Notes: generated by a model not told the origin, from the letters alone. DNA of 64,000 nt from Flavobacteriales bacterium 33_180_T64 (GCA_002162685.1 MAAQ01000013.1:62001-126000); one strand, 5' to 3'; counted from the stretch's first letter, positions 27,037 through 36,095 are shown. Made by a program: numbers and translations.

Positions 27037-29694
27037 TTAGAGTACAAACCTATAGGTCGCTTTAATCAAAAACGTATTCTCTGGTTTCTGATTAAAGATT
27101 TGATTATCAATAATACTTCCAAACGAATTATTAACATCGCCTAAACCGCTAATCCCTTGTGACCACACTAAGAAAATTTCAGAGCCAGGAATGTATTCCC
27201 AACGTACAACGAGATTAGATCTAAACTGAACAAAGGCAAAATCTGGATTATCAAAACTATAATCTGTATTCCCATCCACATCTTCATCAATAAGATAACC
27301 GCCATCTACCGTTTCAATTTGATTATCGTTATACAATGTAATACGCTTATTGAGGTCATCATCTGCCGCTTTATTCACATAGTTAAAATCTGAGAATTTT
27401 GCTTTAAAAATAAATGGTTGTCCGTAATACTGAATGGTCAAATTCGGATTAATATTATAATTAACTCTTAAAGTTGCACTCAAATTTTCATTATCAATTG
27501 CTCCAAGAATGTATCTTGTAGTTCCATTAAAATCGGTTTGTGATACATATTGTGTTTTACTCGGGTTTTCTTCATACTCAAAATCAAGTGCCATATTTAA
27601 TGAATTCAATGGTTGGTATCTAAATCGCAACTCATATCGCTTTAAAGAAAAATTATTTTGCTTAGCTCTCGAATCAACATAACCCGCAACAACACTTAAT
27701 TTTTTTCGTCGATCTGTCCCAGCAAATAAAAACCAATAATTCTCTTCATTATATTGCCAACGAGGTCCTCCTCTTAAAAATGTATTTACAAATATTCTTG
27801 GCTTATGTGCCCCACCTCCTTCTATAAAGCCATTGTTTTTTAAATTTACTTCTCCTCTAAATTCATATTGAGTTCTATTATAATTACCTTCAAAATCAAA
27901 AGCTGTAGAGAAGTTAAATCTCAAATCGGCTTGTCTGTACCAACTTGTAGGTTTATTGAATAAACGTGTTAGGTTGATATATTGTCTAATATCATCGGCT
28001 TGTCTTAAAAAGCCAATATCATTAAGTTCTAACTCGGGAGATTTCCAGTTGGCTCCAATATTATATCTCCAATTACTATTTCCTCTTTTACCTATTTCAA
28101 ACTTTCCTCCTGTTCCATTCAAAGATGTTCTGTTAGGGTCCACATCAACATGACTCGCATCAGAACGCTGAAATAAATGCGTTAACGAACGTTGGGTTAT
28201 TTCGATCGCCTCTTTAGTTCCATTAATATTACTAAAGGTAAAATTTCCTTCAAAATAATAGGTTCTATCTTTCCAGTTATGTCTAAAATCCAGACCTCCT
28301 GTGTAAGCACTTTTCCGAAGAAAATCAATATTATCTTCTATTTTCCTATTAGTTGCAGTAAAAATTGCACCGATAAAAGAGTTTCGATCATTGAAATCTT
28401 TTTGAACTCTCGTTACCAAATAATTGGTAAATGGTTCAACCAATTCTTCACGTTCTGCACCAACTTGTGGAAGGCCATTAATCACTTCAGGCCTAGTATC
28501 CAATTTAACCGTACCATATTCTTTTGCAGTAATACTTTCTAATACACCAATAGCCCAACCGTTTTTAGTTTTCCCACTAAACTTTGCGGCTCCTAAAATT
28601 GTTGAGAAATTTGGAATATCTTCATACTCCCCGAAATTACTATCTGCACTTGTACCACCTTGAGGTGTGCGACCAATACGCCTTGAGAAAAACACATTAT
28701 CGGCACCTCCACCTAATCTAAAATCAAATACATTTTTATTCTCCACAAAAAAGGGCCGTCGTTCCTGAAAGAAAATCTCAAAACCATCTAAAGCTATAGC
28801 GCCCGGATCTGCATCTACTTGTCCAAAATCTGGGTTTATTGTTAAATCGAGAGTCAGATCGTTAGTAATTCCAATCTTAGCATCCAAACCACCTGTCAGT
28901 TTTGAATCACTACCATCTCTAAATGGGTTTCCTGGTTCTGCTTCGTATGTATCTAATTGTGCAACTGTATAAGGTTGTATTTCTAATTGCTTTTGCGGTT
29001 TTAATCCTATAAGCCCTCTTAATTCCCCAAATTCGCTTACCCAACCTGGTGGGTTTGCCGGAATAGATTGCCATGTAGAACGTTCTTCATTATTAAAATA
29101 ACGTCGCGTTGATTGTAAGCCCCAAGTTTGCTCTTGTAAATCTCCGAATCGTAATTGGCTCAATGGAATCCTCATTTCTGCAGTCCACCCATCCTCATTA
29201 ATTTGTGTATCTACATACCAAATTGGGTTCCAACTCCCATCAAAGTTCCCATTGTTAGAGATAAACTCATCCCCTTTTACACCTGATGCTGAAATGGTAA
29301 ACGAGAACCCTGTTCGGTCATCATTATAACTATCAAAATTAATCTCCACCCAATCCCCTGGAAAATCATCACGTCGCCCCATTCGCTTTTCAATGGTTGA
29401 AGGATCTGCTTGATAACATTTAAAAGCAACATAAAGATTTTTGTCGTCATAAATGATTTTCATTTTGGTTTGCTCTGTAGGAGCTGTCCCAACATCTGGT
29501 TCAAACTCAGTATAATTGGTAGTCCATTCAACAACATCCCAAGCTGGCTCATCAAGTTGACCATCTATGGTTGGTGGTTTTAAATTTTTTATGGATGAAG
29601 TTGTATATACTCGCTTTGACATTGTAGAATCGTTTTGAGCATATAGTATCGTTGTACTGCATAATAATACAACAAAAAGAGAATAGATTCTCAT
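27037..29694 (-). CDS. DUF5916 outer-membrane protein with N-terminal CBM9-like domain
   Basis: An 885-residue protein with a signal peptide (MRIYSLFVVLLCSTTILYAQ). Residues about 40-240 resemble a family 9 carbohydrate-binding-like domain (PPTIDGQLDEPAWD, YDDKNLYVAFKCYQ). The rest is rich in alternating aromatic/polar strands, including DLTINPDFGQVDADPG and FFQERRPFFVE, typical of the DUF5916 beta-barrel, and ends with an aromatic strand (TYRFVL) as outer-membrane barrels do. Function unknown; the family is common in Bacteroidota and sometimes linked to carbohydrate or peptide handling. Monocistronic. Confidence 0.9.
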   Translation of the reverse strand: MRIYSLFVVLLCSTTILYAQNDSTMSKRVYTTSSIKNLKPPTIDGQLDEPAWDVVEWTTNYTEFEPDVGTAPTEQTKMKIIYDDKNLYVAFKCYQADPSTIEKRMGRRDDFPGDWVEINFDSYNDDRTGFSFTISASGVKGDEFISNNGNFDGSWNPIWYVDTQINEDGWTAEMRIPLSQLRFGDLQEQTWGLQSTRRYFNNEERSTWQSIPANPPGWVSEFGELRGLIGLKPQKQLEIQPYTVAQLDTYEAEPGNPFRDGSDSKLTGGLDAKIGITNDLTLDLTINPDFGQVDADPGAIALDGFEIFFQERRPFFVENKNVFDFRLGGGADNVFFSRRIGRTPQGGTSADSNFGEYEDIPNFSTILGAAKFSGKTKNGWAIGVLESITAKEYGTVKLDTRPEVINGLPQVGAEREELVEPFTNYLVTRVQKDFNDRNSFIGAIFTATNRKIEDNIDFLRKSAYTGGLDFRHNWKDRTYYFEGNFTFSNINGTKEAIEITQRSLTHLFQRSDASHVDVDPNRTSLNGTGGKFEIGKRGNSNWRYNIGANWKSPELELNDIGFLRQADDIRQYINLTRLFNKPTSWYRQADLRFNFSTAFDFEGNYNRTQYEFRGEVNLKNNGFIEGGGAHKPRIFVNTFLRGGPRWQYNEENYWFLFAGTDRRKKLSVVAGYVDSRAKQNNFSLKRYELRFRYQPLNSLNMALDFEYEENPSKTQYVSQTDFNGTTRYILGAIDNENLSATLRVNYNINPNLTIQYYGQPFIFKAKFSDFNYVNKAADDDLNKRITLYNDNQIETVDGGYLIDEDVDGNTDYSFDNPDFAFVQFRSNLVVRWEYIPGSEIFLVWSQGISGLGDVNNSFGSIIDNQIFNQKPENTFLIKATYRFVL

Positions 29695-29854
29695 TGGTTT
29701 GATTGATTAAGTTGATGTTGTAAAGACAACAATTTAAAGCCTTTGTTACACTAAAACATTAAGTTTCAGAAAATTTTAACGAATAAGTTAAATACCAAGT
29801 AAATAGGAAAACAAAATAATTTTAATTTCCCAAGAAATATTGCGCAAATAGGGT

Positions 29855-29884
29855 TTGTTTATCAAATATTTAATCGTAAATTTG
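29855..29884 (+). promoter_or_regulatory. Promoter of rplM-rpsI
   Basis: TTG (29855-29857), a 19-nt spacer and TAAATTTG (29877-29884) fit the Bacteroidota promoter consensus exactly. Transcription would begin near 29890, leaving a leader of about 60 nt before rplM. Confidence 0.75.
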
Positions 29885-29917
29885 CAAACTCTTTTTGAGA
29901 GAGAAATGTTTAACCGG

Positions 29918-29932
29918 CCTATCGAGAATAGG
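29918..29932 (+). promoter_or_regulatory. Hairpin in the rplM leader, candidate L13 autoregulatory element
   Basis: CCTAT-CGAGA-ATAGG forms a perfect 5-bp stem in the leader, 18 nt before the GTG start. Ribosomal protein operons are often autoregulated through leader RNA, so this is a candidate only. Confidence 0.35.
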
Positions 29933-29950
29933 TAATTAATATTAATAAGT

Positions 29951-30406
29951 GTGGACACATTAAGCTACAAAACGATTTCAGCAAACAAAGCTACTGTTAA
30001 TAAAGAGTGGGTTTTAGTTGACGCTGCAGATCAAACGCTAGGTCGTTTAGCTTCTAAAGTAGCAATACTTTTAAGAGGCAAACACAAGCCTAACTTCACA
30101 CCACATGTTGATTGTGGAGATAACGTAATTGTTATCAATGCAGAAAAAATCAACTTATCAGGAAACAAGTGGAATGACAAAACGTACATTCGTCACACAG
30201 GTTACCCAGGTGGTCAAAGAAGTTTAACTGCGACTGAATTGTTTGGAAAAGATCCGGCAAGAATCGTAGAAAAATCAGTAAAAGGAATGCTCCCTAAAAA
30301 CAAATTAGGTGCAGATTTATTCCGTAATTTAAATGTTGTTGTTGGTTCGGCTCATACACATGAAGCTCAAAAACCAAAAGCAATTGACTTAAACAAAGTT
30401 AACTAA
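29951..30406 (+). CDS. rplM: 50S ribosomal protein L13
   Basis: A 151-residue L13 with the usual core: NKEWVLVDAADQTLGRLAS, RGKHKPNFTPHVDCGDNVIV, and RHTGYPGGQ, then VKGMLPKNKLG. It is an early-assembly protein of the large subunit. The start is GTG at 29951; no in-frame ATG precedes the conserved region. The stop overlaps the rpsI start (TAATG), the conserved L13-S9 pair, under the promoter at 29855-29884. Confidence 0.97.
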   Translation: MDTLSYKTISANKATVNKEWVLVDAADQTLGRLASKVAILLRGKHKPNFTPHVDCGDNVIVINAEKINLSGNKWNDKTYIRHTGYPGGQRSLTATELFGKDPARIVEKSVKGMLPKNKLGADLFRNLNVVVGSAHTHEAQKPKAIDLNKVN

Positions 30407-30792
30407 TGGAAGTAATTCACAAAATCGGTCGTAGAAAGACGGCTGTTGCTCGTGTGTACCTTGCTGAAGGAAAAGGCAAGATCACGGTAAACAAAAAAGA
30501 CATGGCGGTTTATTTTCCTACTGCAACATTGCAGTATAAGGTAAACCAACCTTTAACCATGACTAACAACGATGGCAACTTTGATATTACAGTAAACGTT
30601 TTTGGTGGAGGCATTACAGGCCAAGCCGAAGCGATTCGTTTAGCATTATCTCGCGCTATGTGTGAGCTTGATGCAGAAAACAGACTAATATTAAAGCCAG
30701 AAGGATTATTAACTAGAGACCCTAGAATGGTTGAACGTAAGAAATTCGGTCAGAAGAAAGCAAGGAAGAAATTCCAATTCTCAAAACGTTAA
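30406..30792 (+). CDS. rpsI: 30S ribosomal protein S9
   Basis: A 128-residue S9 with IGRRKTAVARVYL near the N terminus, GGGITGQAEAIRLALSRAM in the middle and the basic C-terminal tail RKKFGQKKARKKFQFSKR that reaches the P-site tRNA. Its start overlaps the rplM stop by one base. Full length for the family. Confidence 0.97.
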   Translation: MEVIHKIGRRKTAVARVYLAEGKGKITVNKKDMAVYFPTATLQYKVNQPLTMTNNDGNFDITVNVFGGGITGQAEAIRLALSRAMCELDAENRLILKPEGLLTRDPRMVERKKFGQKKARKKFQFSKR

Positions 30793-30843
30793 TCCTATTC
30801 TTTTTTATTATTCTGAATTTTCTTCGGAATATAAAAAATTTCA

Positions 30844-30994
30844 AAAGCTGTTCTGGTCAATCATCAGAACAGCTTTAGATTACAACCGCTGATAATTTTC
30901 TCAGCAAAAATTAAAAAATCCTGAAATAATTCAGGTACAGTTTAGCATCTAAATGATAAAGGCGAGCGTAAGCAACCACTTTAGCATTGCTAAT
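30844..30994 (+). promoter_or_regulatory. Structured region upstream of rpsB, candidate S2 leader
   Basis: Three perfect hairpins follow one another in the 227-nt rpsI-rpsB spacer: AAAGCTGTTCTG with its complement (30844-30876, 12-bp stem), CCTGAA-ATAA-TTCAGG (30920-30935), and TTAGCA-T-TGCTAA (30982-30994). None has a following T tract on the plus strand, so they are unlikely to be simple terminators. The later two lie within 100 nt of the rpsB start and could form an autoregulatory leader; the first could mark the end of the rpsI transcript. Confidence 0.4.
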
Positions 30995-31019
30995 TTAACA
31001 GAATGTAAACAATTACAAC

Positions 31020-31826
31020 ATGGAAAAAGTAGAAGTAAAAGACTTACTTGAAGCAGGTGTACACTTTGGTCACTTGACAAGAAAATGGGATCCAAACATG
31101 GCTCCTTACATTTATATGGAACGTAATGGTATCCATATCATCAACCTTTACAAAACACAAGCTAAAATTGAAGAAACTTCTGAAGCACTTCACAAGATTG
31201 CAGCTTCTGGAAAGAAAATTTTATTTGTAGCTACAAAAAAACAAGCTAAAGATATCGTTGCTGAAAAAGCAGGGAATGTAAACATGCCTTACATCACTGA
31301 AAGATGGCCTGGTGGAATGTTAACAAACTTTGTAACGATTAGAAAAGCTGTTAAGAAAATGGCTATGATTGATCGTATGAAAAAAGACGGTACATTCAAT
31401 TCACTTTCTAAGAAAGAACGTTTACAAGTTGATCGTCAAAGAGCTAAACTAGAAAAGAATTTAGGTTCTATTTCTGATATGACACGTTTACCTGGAGCAT
31501 TATTTGTTGTAGACATCAAACGTGAGCACATCGCCATTAAAGAAGCGCAGAAATTAAAAATTCCAATCTTCGCAATGGTAGATACAAACTCTGATCCTCG
31601 TGAAGTAGATTACTTAATTCCTGCTAACGATGATGCATCTAAATCTATTGATAAAATATTATCTGTAGTAACATCGGCAGTCGCTAGTGGTTTAGCTGAA
31701 AGAAAATCAGACAAAGCTCAGAAAGATGCAAAAAGTGAAAAATCAGTAGCAGCAAAAAAAGAAGTAAAAGCTGAAACAAAAACTGAAGTAGTTGCTCCTG
31801 TAGCAACTAAAGAAGAAGAAGAATAA
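31020..31826 (+). CDS. rpsB: 30S ribosomal protein S2
   Basis: A 268-residue S2. The conserved core is complete: LLEAGVHFGHLTRKWDPNM, RNGIHIINLYKT, ITERWPGGMLTNF, and PIFAMVDTNSDPREVDYLIPANDDA. After about residue 225 there is a 40-residue Lys/Ala/Glu-rich tail, an extension often seen in flavobacterial S2. The next gene is tsf (the usual rpsB-tsf pair), but a strong terminator-type hairpin lies between them. Confidence 0.97.
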   Translation: MEKVEVKDLLEAGVHFGHLTRKWDPNMAPYIYMERNGIHIINLYKTQAKIEETSEALHKIAASGKKILFVATKKQAKDIVAEKAGNVNMPYITERWPGGMLTNFVTIRKAVKKMAMIDRMKKDGTFNSLSKKERLQVDRQRAKLEKNLGSISDMTRLPGALFVVDIKREHIAIKEAQKLKIPIFAMVDTNSDPREVDYLIPANDDASKSIDKILSVVTSAVASGLAERKSDKAQKDAKSEKSVAAKKEVKAETKTEVVAPVATKEEEE

Positions 31827-31849
31827 ATTAACAATTACACAATATAAAT

Positions 31850-31899
31850 AAGTCGTTTAATTGCTTTCTTCGCGAAATATATATTAAACGACTTTTTTT
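31850..31899 (+). terminator. Terminator-type hairpin between rpsB and tsf
   Basis: AAGTCGTTTAAT (31850-31861) pairs perfectly with ATTAAACGACTT (31883-31894), followed by a run of T to 31899. The loop contains a smaller TTTC-TTCGC-GAAA hairpin. It should terminate or attenuate transcription after rpsB, lowering read-through into tsf. Confidence 0.8.
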
Positions 31900-31912
31900 A
31901 ATTTTAAACATT

Positions 31913-32887
31913 ATGGAAGCTATGGTAAAAATAACAGCCGCAGAAGTAAATAAATTAAGACAAGCTACAGGTGCAGGAATGATGGACTGCAAGAAAGCCT
32001 TAGTTGAGGCTGAAGGTGATTTCGACAAAGCAATCGAAGTACTTCGCAAAAAAGGTCAAAAAGTTGCAGATAAAAGAGCTGACAGAGATTCATCTGAAGG
32101 TGCTGCTATTGCTAAAATTAATGCTGATAACACATCTGGTGTTGCAATAGTATTAGGATGTGAAACTGATTTTGTTGGAAAAAACGAAAACTTCGTAGCG
32201 TTAGCTAACGAATTAGCAGACGTTGCATTAAACTGCAATACTAAAGAAGAATTTTTAGCTGCTGACTTTGGTGGAGTGACTATTGCTGAAAAATTAATTG
32301 AGCAAACTGGAGTTATTGGTGAAAAATTAGACATTACTGCTTTTGAAAAATTAGATGCTCCTTTTGTTGGACAATATGTTCACATCAATAAAATTGCTGC
32401 TTTAGTAGGTCTATCTGCTAAAGTTGATAGCACTGAAGTTTTAGTTAAAGATGTTGCTATGCAAGTTGCTTCTATGGGAGCAAAAACATTATCTTATAAA
32501 GATTTCGATCCTGCATTCGTTACTTCTGAAACTGAAGCAAGAATTGCTGTTATTGAAAAAGATAACATAGAATTAGGACGTTTAGGAAAAACATTAAAAA
32601 ATGTACCTAGCTACATCTCTATGGCGCAATTAACTCCTGAAATATTAGCTAAAGCTGAAGAAGCTGCTAAAGCTGAATTAAAAGCTGAAGGTAAACCAGA
32701 ACAAATTTGGGATAGAATCTTACCAGGTAAAATGGAACGTTTCATTTCTGATAATACGACTTTAGATCAAGAACAGTGTTTATTAGATCAGAAATTTATC
32801 AAAGATGAAAAGAAAACAGTTGCTATGTATGTTGAATCTTATGGTGATGTTACTGTTACTGGATTTAAACGTGCTACGGTAGGATAA
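31913..32887 (+). CDS. tsf: Translation elongation factor Ts
   Basis: A 324-residue EF-Ts, the nucleotide exchange factor for EF-Tu. The N-terminal UBA-like region has KLRQATGAGMMDCKKAL, and the core has CETDFVGKNENFVALA, the Thr-Asp-Phe-Val motif that enters EF-Tu. Two starts are possible: ATG at 31913 or ATG at 31922 (MVKITAAEVNKLR). The second matches the usual N terminus better and may be the real one. Lies downstream of rpsB beyond a terminator-type hairpin, with its own strong terminator after the stop. Confidence 0.96.
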   Translation: MEAMVKITAAEVNKLRQATGAGMMDCKKALVEAEGDFDKAIEVLRKKGQKVADKRADRDSSEGAAIAKINADNTSGVAIVLGCETDFVGKNENFVALANELADVALNCNTKEEFLAADFGGVTIAEKLIEQTGVIGEKLDITAFEKLDAPFVGQYVHINKIAALVGLSAKVDSTEVLVKDVAMQVASMGAKTLSYKDFDPAFVTSETEARIAVIEKDNIELGRLGKTLKNVPSYISMAQLTPEILAKAEEAAKAELKAEGKPEQIWDRILPGKMERFISDNTTLDQEQCLLDQKFIKDEKKTVAMYVESYGDVTVTGFKRATVG

Positions 32888-32914
32888 GTAAGTAACTTAT
32901 TTAAATATAAAATC

Positions 32915-32945
32915 AAACCTCTCAGTATACCTGAGAGGTTTTTTT
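32915..32945. terminator. Intrinsic terminator after tsf
   Basis: AAACCTCTCAG (32915-32925) and CTGAGAGGTTT (32931-32941) form an 11-bp perfect stem with a 5-nt loop, followed by seven T in all. It can also act weakly on the minus strand. Confidence 0.9.
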
Positions 32946-33209
32946 ATTTACTTTATAGAGAAAGTCATAATTTACACCTTTATCAGATTCCTCTTTTTCT
33001 AATTCTAGATCTAGAACTTTAGACTTAGAGTTGCTTATTACAAGAAAAAGAAAGTGTTTTTCATCATAACTAACATTGAAAACGCTCTAATAAACAAAAA
33101 ACATTTACTTCACAAAACTTAAAATACTCATAATCAACACTAATATTGTTACTTTTTCTAAAACATTACAACTGTCTTGAAAAAGCTTCTTATCAACCAT
33201 AAGGTTCAT
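32922..33209 (-). pseudogene. Possible decayed gene remnant on the minus strand
   Basis: The 481-bp gap between tsf and pyrH has no intact gene. On the minus strand one frame runs from ATG at 33209 to TGA at 32922 with only two stops (near 33107-33105 and at 33089-33087). The 54 codons after the second stop read like protein (for example NSKSKVLDLELEKEESDKG and NYDFLYKVN), and the frame ends inside the bidirectional hairpin after tsf. This could be a remnant of a convergent gene, or chance in AT-rich DNA. No family is recognised. Confidence 0.25.
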
Positions 33210-33247
33210 TATATCTAAATTCTACTTTTCTAAATTACAATAATGAT

Positions 33248-33255
33248 TATATTTG
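33248..33255 (+). promoter_or_regulatory. Candidate -7 promoter element for pyrH-frr
   Basis: TATATTTG matches TAnnTTTG exactly, about 113 nt before the pyrH ATG. A TTT lies 19 nt upstream at 33226-33228 but is not the preferred TTG. The rest of the gap, apart from the possible decayed gene, shows nothing clear. Confidence 0.4.
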
Positions 33256-33368
33256 CTAAACTTTCAGCTTAAGTATGAAATGAGCCTACATAGATATTAA
33301 TTTATAAATAAGTTAATTGTAATATGCTTAATTCTATTTAACTATTAAAAAACAACAGACTCAAAAAA

Positions 33369-34076
33369 ATGAAATATAAAAGAATTCTACTAAAATTATC
33401 TGGTGAAGCATTAATGGGTTCACGTCAATATGGAATTGACCCTGAACGCTTATCAGAATATGCCAAAGACATCAAAGAAATTACTGATTTAGGTGTAGAA
33501 GTTGCTATTGTAATTGGTGGTGGAAATATTTTTAGAGGTGTTGCTGGCGCTATGAATGGCATGGATCGTGTTCAAGGTGACCATATGGGAATGCTAGCAA
33601 CAGTTATAAACGGTTTGGCTTTGCAAAACGCATTAGAAGATACTGGTGTAAAAACACGTTTACAAACAGCTATTAAAATCAATGAAGTTGCTGAACCATT
33701 TATAAGAAGAAAAGCAATGAGTCATCTAAACAAAGGACGTGTTGTTATTTTTGGTGGAGGAACAGGAAATCCATATTTCACTACAGATTCGGCTGCTGTT
33801 TTAAGAGCAATTGAAATTGAAGCAGATGTCATTTTAAAAGGAACTCGTGTTGACGGGATATATACTGCAGATCCTGAAAAGGATTTAAATGCAGTGAAAT
33901 TTGATCATATCACATTTGACGATGTATTGAGAAAAGGTCTTAAAGTAATGGATACTACAGCATTCACTTTAAGCCAGGAAAACAAACTCCCTATTATTGT
34001 ATTTGATATGAATAAAAAAGGAAACCTACTTAAAGTTGTTTCCGGTGAAAATATAGGAACTAAAGTTAATTTATAA
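33369..34076 (+). CDS. pyrH: UMP kinase
   Basis: A 235-residue amino-acid-kinase-fold enzyme that phosphorylates UMP to UDP in pyrimidine synthesis. Family motifs are [14 protein letters not shown] at the N terminus, [44 protein letters not shown] and [15 protein letters not shown]. Full length. It is followed by frr after 49 nt, the common pyrH-frr order, and a terminator follows frr. Confidence 0.97.
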   Translation: MKYKRILLKLSGEALMGSRQYGIDPERLSEYAKDIKEITDLGVEVAIVIGGGNIFRGVAGAMNGMDRVQGDHMGMLATVINGLALQNALEDTGVKTRLQTAIKINEVAEPFIRRKAMSHLNKGRVVIFGGGTGNPYFTTDSAAVLRAIEIEADVILKGTRVDGIYTADPEKDLNAVKFDHITFDDVLRKGLKVMDTTAFTLSQENKLPIIVFDMNKKGNLLKVVSGENIGTKVNL

Positions 34077-34125
34077 TTTTTGGCTTATTTTTTGGTAAAC
34101 ATTTTACAAATTAAAGTTTAAAACA

Positions 34126-34683
34126 ATGAACGAAGACATAAAATTCATACTAGACTCATCGCAAGAAGCAATGGATGGTGCAATTAAACACCTTGAAAAA
34201 CAATTCTCTAATATTAGAGCTGGAAAAGCAAGTCCTGCTATGTTAGGAAGTGTAATGGTTGACTATTATGGTTCTCAAACACCATTATCACAAGTTGCTA
34301 ACGTCAACACTCCTGATGGTAGAACAATTACTGTTCAACCATGGGAAAAAAATATGCTACAAGAAATTGAACGTGGTATTATGGTTGCCAACTTAGGTTT
34401 TAACCCAATGAATAATGGAGAAACTATAATAATTAATGTTCCGCCTTTAACTGAAGAACGTAGACATGACCTCTCCAAACAAGCTAAATCTGAAGCTGAA
34501 GACGCAAAAGTTGGAATAAGAAGTGCTCGAAAAGAAGCTAATAATGACATTAAAAATTTGGATGATGTTTCAGAAGATCAGCAAAAAAATGCTGAGATCG
34601 ACATACAACAAATGACAAACAAGTACGTTAAAAAAATAGACGATGTTTTTGAAGCCAAGGAAACCGAAATTATGACCATATAA
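34126..34683 (+). CDS. frr: Ribosome recycling factor
   Basis: A 185-residue RRF that, with EF-G, splits post-termination ribosomes. The typical features are NIRAGKASPAML, the VDYYGSQTPLSQVANV hinge, NDGE-type central strands (NNGETIIINVPPLTEERR) and a long helical C terminus. Full length for the family, co-transcribed with pyrH, and followed at once by an intrinsic terminator. Confidence 0.97.
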   Translation: MNEDIKFILDSSQEAMDGAIKHLEKQFSNIRAGKASPAMLGSVMVDYYGSQTPLSQVANVNTPDGRTITVQPWEKNMLQEIERGIMVANLGFNPMNNGETIIINVPPLTEERRHDLSKQAKSEAEDAKVGIRSARKEANNDIKNLDDVSEDQQKNAEIDIQQMTNKYVKKIDDVFEAKETEIMTI

Positions 34684-34688
34684 ACCTT

Positions 34689-34718
34689 AAAAAAGCGACG
34701 AACTAATGTCGCTTTTTT
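34689..34718 (+). terminator. Intrinsic terminator after frr
   Basis: AAAAAAGCGAC and GTCGCTTTTTT form an 11-bp stem with an 8-nt loop, ending in six T, directly after the frr stop. Confidence 0.9.
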
Positions 34719-34744
34719 ATTAATCCATTTTATTCAACTATTAA

Positions 34745-36022
34745 ATGCATAAGATTTTTTTCTTAACCCTCTTTATAGTATTTACTTGTGCATTACAATC
34801 ACAAACGCCTAATACAAAACAAGATTCTATTGAAATCGCTAAAGACTCAACACGCAAATCAAAGTTTTTAAAGCAGTTAGGCAATGGTTATTTCCCTACA
34901 AAATTTTTAAATGTAGATTTACGATATTTAGTAAAATTTAATCAATACGAAGGATTTAGAACAGGTCTTGGCGGAGTCACTAATGATGAATTTTCAAAAC
35001 GCTATAGAATAGACAGTTATGTTGTTTATGGTTTTAAAGATCATCGTTTTAAATATAAAATTGGTGGTGGATTTAGAGTCAATAAAACCACAAGTACATG
35101 GATAAATTTATCTTATACTGATGATTTGCAAGAAACAGGAAGCTCGACGTTTTTAACAGACAAACGCTTTTTTTCGTTTTTTGAACCACGTTTATTAAAT
35201 ATTGATCTTTTTCATAAACATATTACTAAAGCAATCGCAATTGAACATAAGTTCTCAAATCAATTACTTTCAGAAACCGAATTAGCAGTAAGTTCTATCG
35301 ATCCAACTTATGATTATGCCTATAATATAGATGGGACCTCATTTGATAGCTTTGATATCACAACAGCAAAAATATCGTTACAATGGAGTCCGCTTAGTGA
35401 TTTTGAAACTAAAGGTAGTGATATTGTGGAAACTAAAAATGGGTATCCAAAGTTCACTTTACAATTTACTCAAAGTTTTAAAGATGTTTTTAATGGTGAT
35501 TTTAACTTCTTTAAAACAGATTTCAGAACTATACATAGATTTATATTTAATGATGACGTATTTACTGAGGCAACCTTAACTTCTGGCTTCGCTTTAGGAA
35601 ATACACCACTAACTCATTTATATCACGCCTATCCCAATAATATTACCAAAGAAACTGTCTTACAACGGTTCTCTGTCGCAGGAATTAATAGTTTTGAAAC
35701 GATGTATTTTAATGAATTCTTTTCAGATCGTTTTACCACATTACAATTAAAACATTTTATTAAACCTTTTAAAATTACTGAACGTTACAGACCACAACTT
35801 GTACTCATTTCAAGATTCGCCTTTGGAGACATGAGCAACTTAGAGCGACATGAAAACTTAACATTTAAGACCTTGTCAAAAGGCTACTCTGAAGCTGGTT
35901 TGGAGATAAACAAACTCCTTTTTGGTTTTGGTTTGAGTTTTGCCTATAGGTATGGAGGTTATCACTTACCATCATTTGCTGATAATTTGGCAGCAAAATT
36001 TACATTTAATGTAAGTTTATAA
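34745..36022 (+). CDS. Outer-membrane beta-barrel protein, DUF5686-like, short form
   Basis: A 425-residue protein with a signal peptide ending near QSQ (residue 20). The region FNQYEGFRTGLGGVTNDEFS and YVVYGFKDHRFKYKIGGGF, followed by many aromatic amphipathic strands, resembles the barrel half of DUF5686 proteins. Those usually have about 800 residues with an N-terminal carboxypeptidase-regulatory-like domain, which is missing here. A barrel without that domain is the best description; its function is unknown. It lies after the frr terminator and before a membrane exporter that has its own promoter. Confidence 0.75.
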   Translation: MHKIFFLTLFIVFTCALQSQTPNTKQDSIEIAKDSTRKSKFLKQLGNGYFPTKFLNVDLRYLVKFNQYEGFRTGLGGVTNDEFSKRYRIDSYVVYGFKDHRFKYKIGGGFRVNKTTSTWINLSYTDDLQETGSSTFLTDKRFFSFFEPRLLNIDLFHKHITKAIAIEHKFSNQLLSETELAVSSIDPTYDYAYNIDGTSFDSFDITTAKISLQWSPLSDFETKGSDIVETKNGYPKFTLQFTQSFKDVFNGDFNFFKTDFRTIHRFIFNDDVFTEATLTSGFALGNTPLTHLYHAYPNNITKETVLQRFSVAGINSFETMYFNEFFSDRFTTLQLKHFIKPFKITERYRPQLVLISRFAFGDMSNLERHENLTFKTLSKGYSEAGLEINKLLFGFGLSFAYRYGGYHLPSFADNLAAKFTFNVSL

Positions 36023-36068
36023 TGGCATAATATATCGTTAATTTTATAACTTATCATTAGGTTTTTTC

Positions 36069-36076
36069 TACCTTTG
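36069..36076 (+). promoter_or_regulatory. Candidate -7 promoter element for the MMPL/RND exporter
   Basis: TACCTTTG matches TAnnTTTG, 19 nt before the ATG at 36096. No clear -33 TTG. Confidence 0.45.
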
Positions 36077-36095
36077 CGCTTCTTTTATAAAACAG

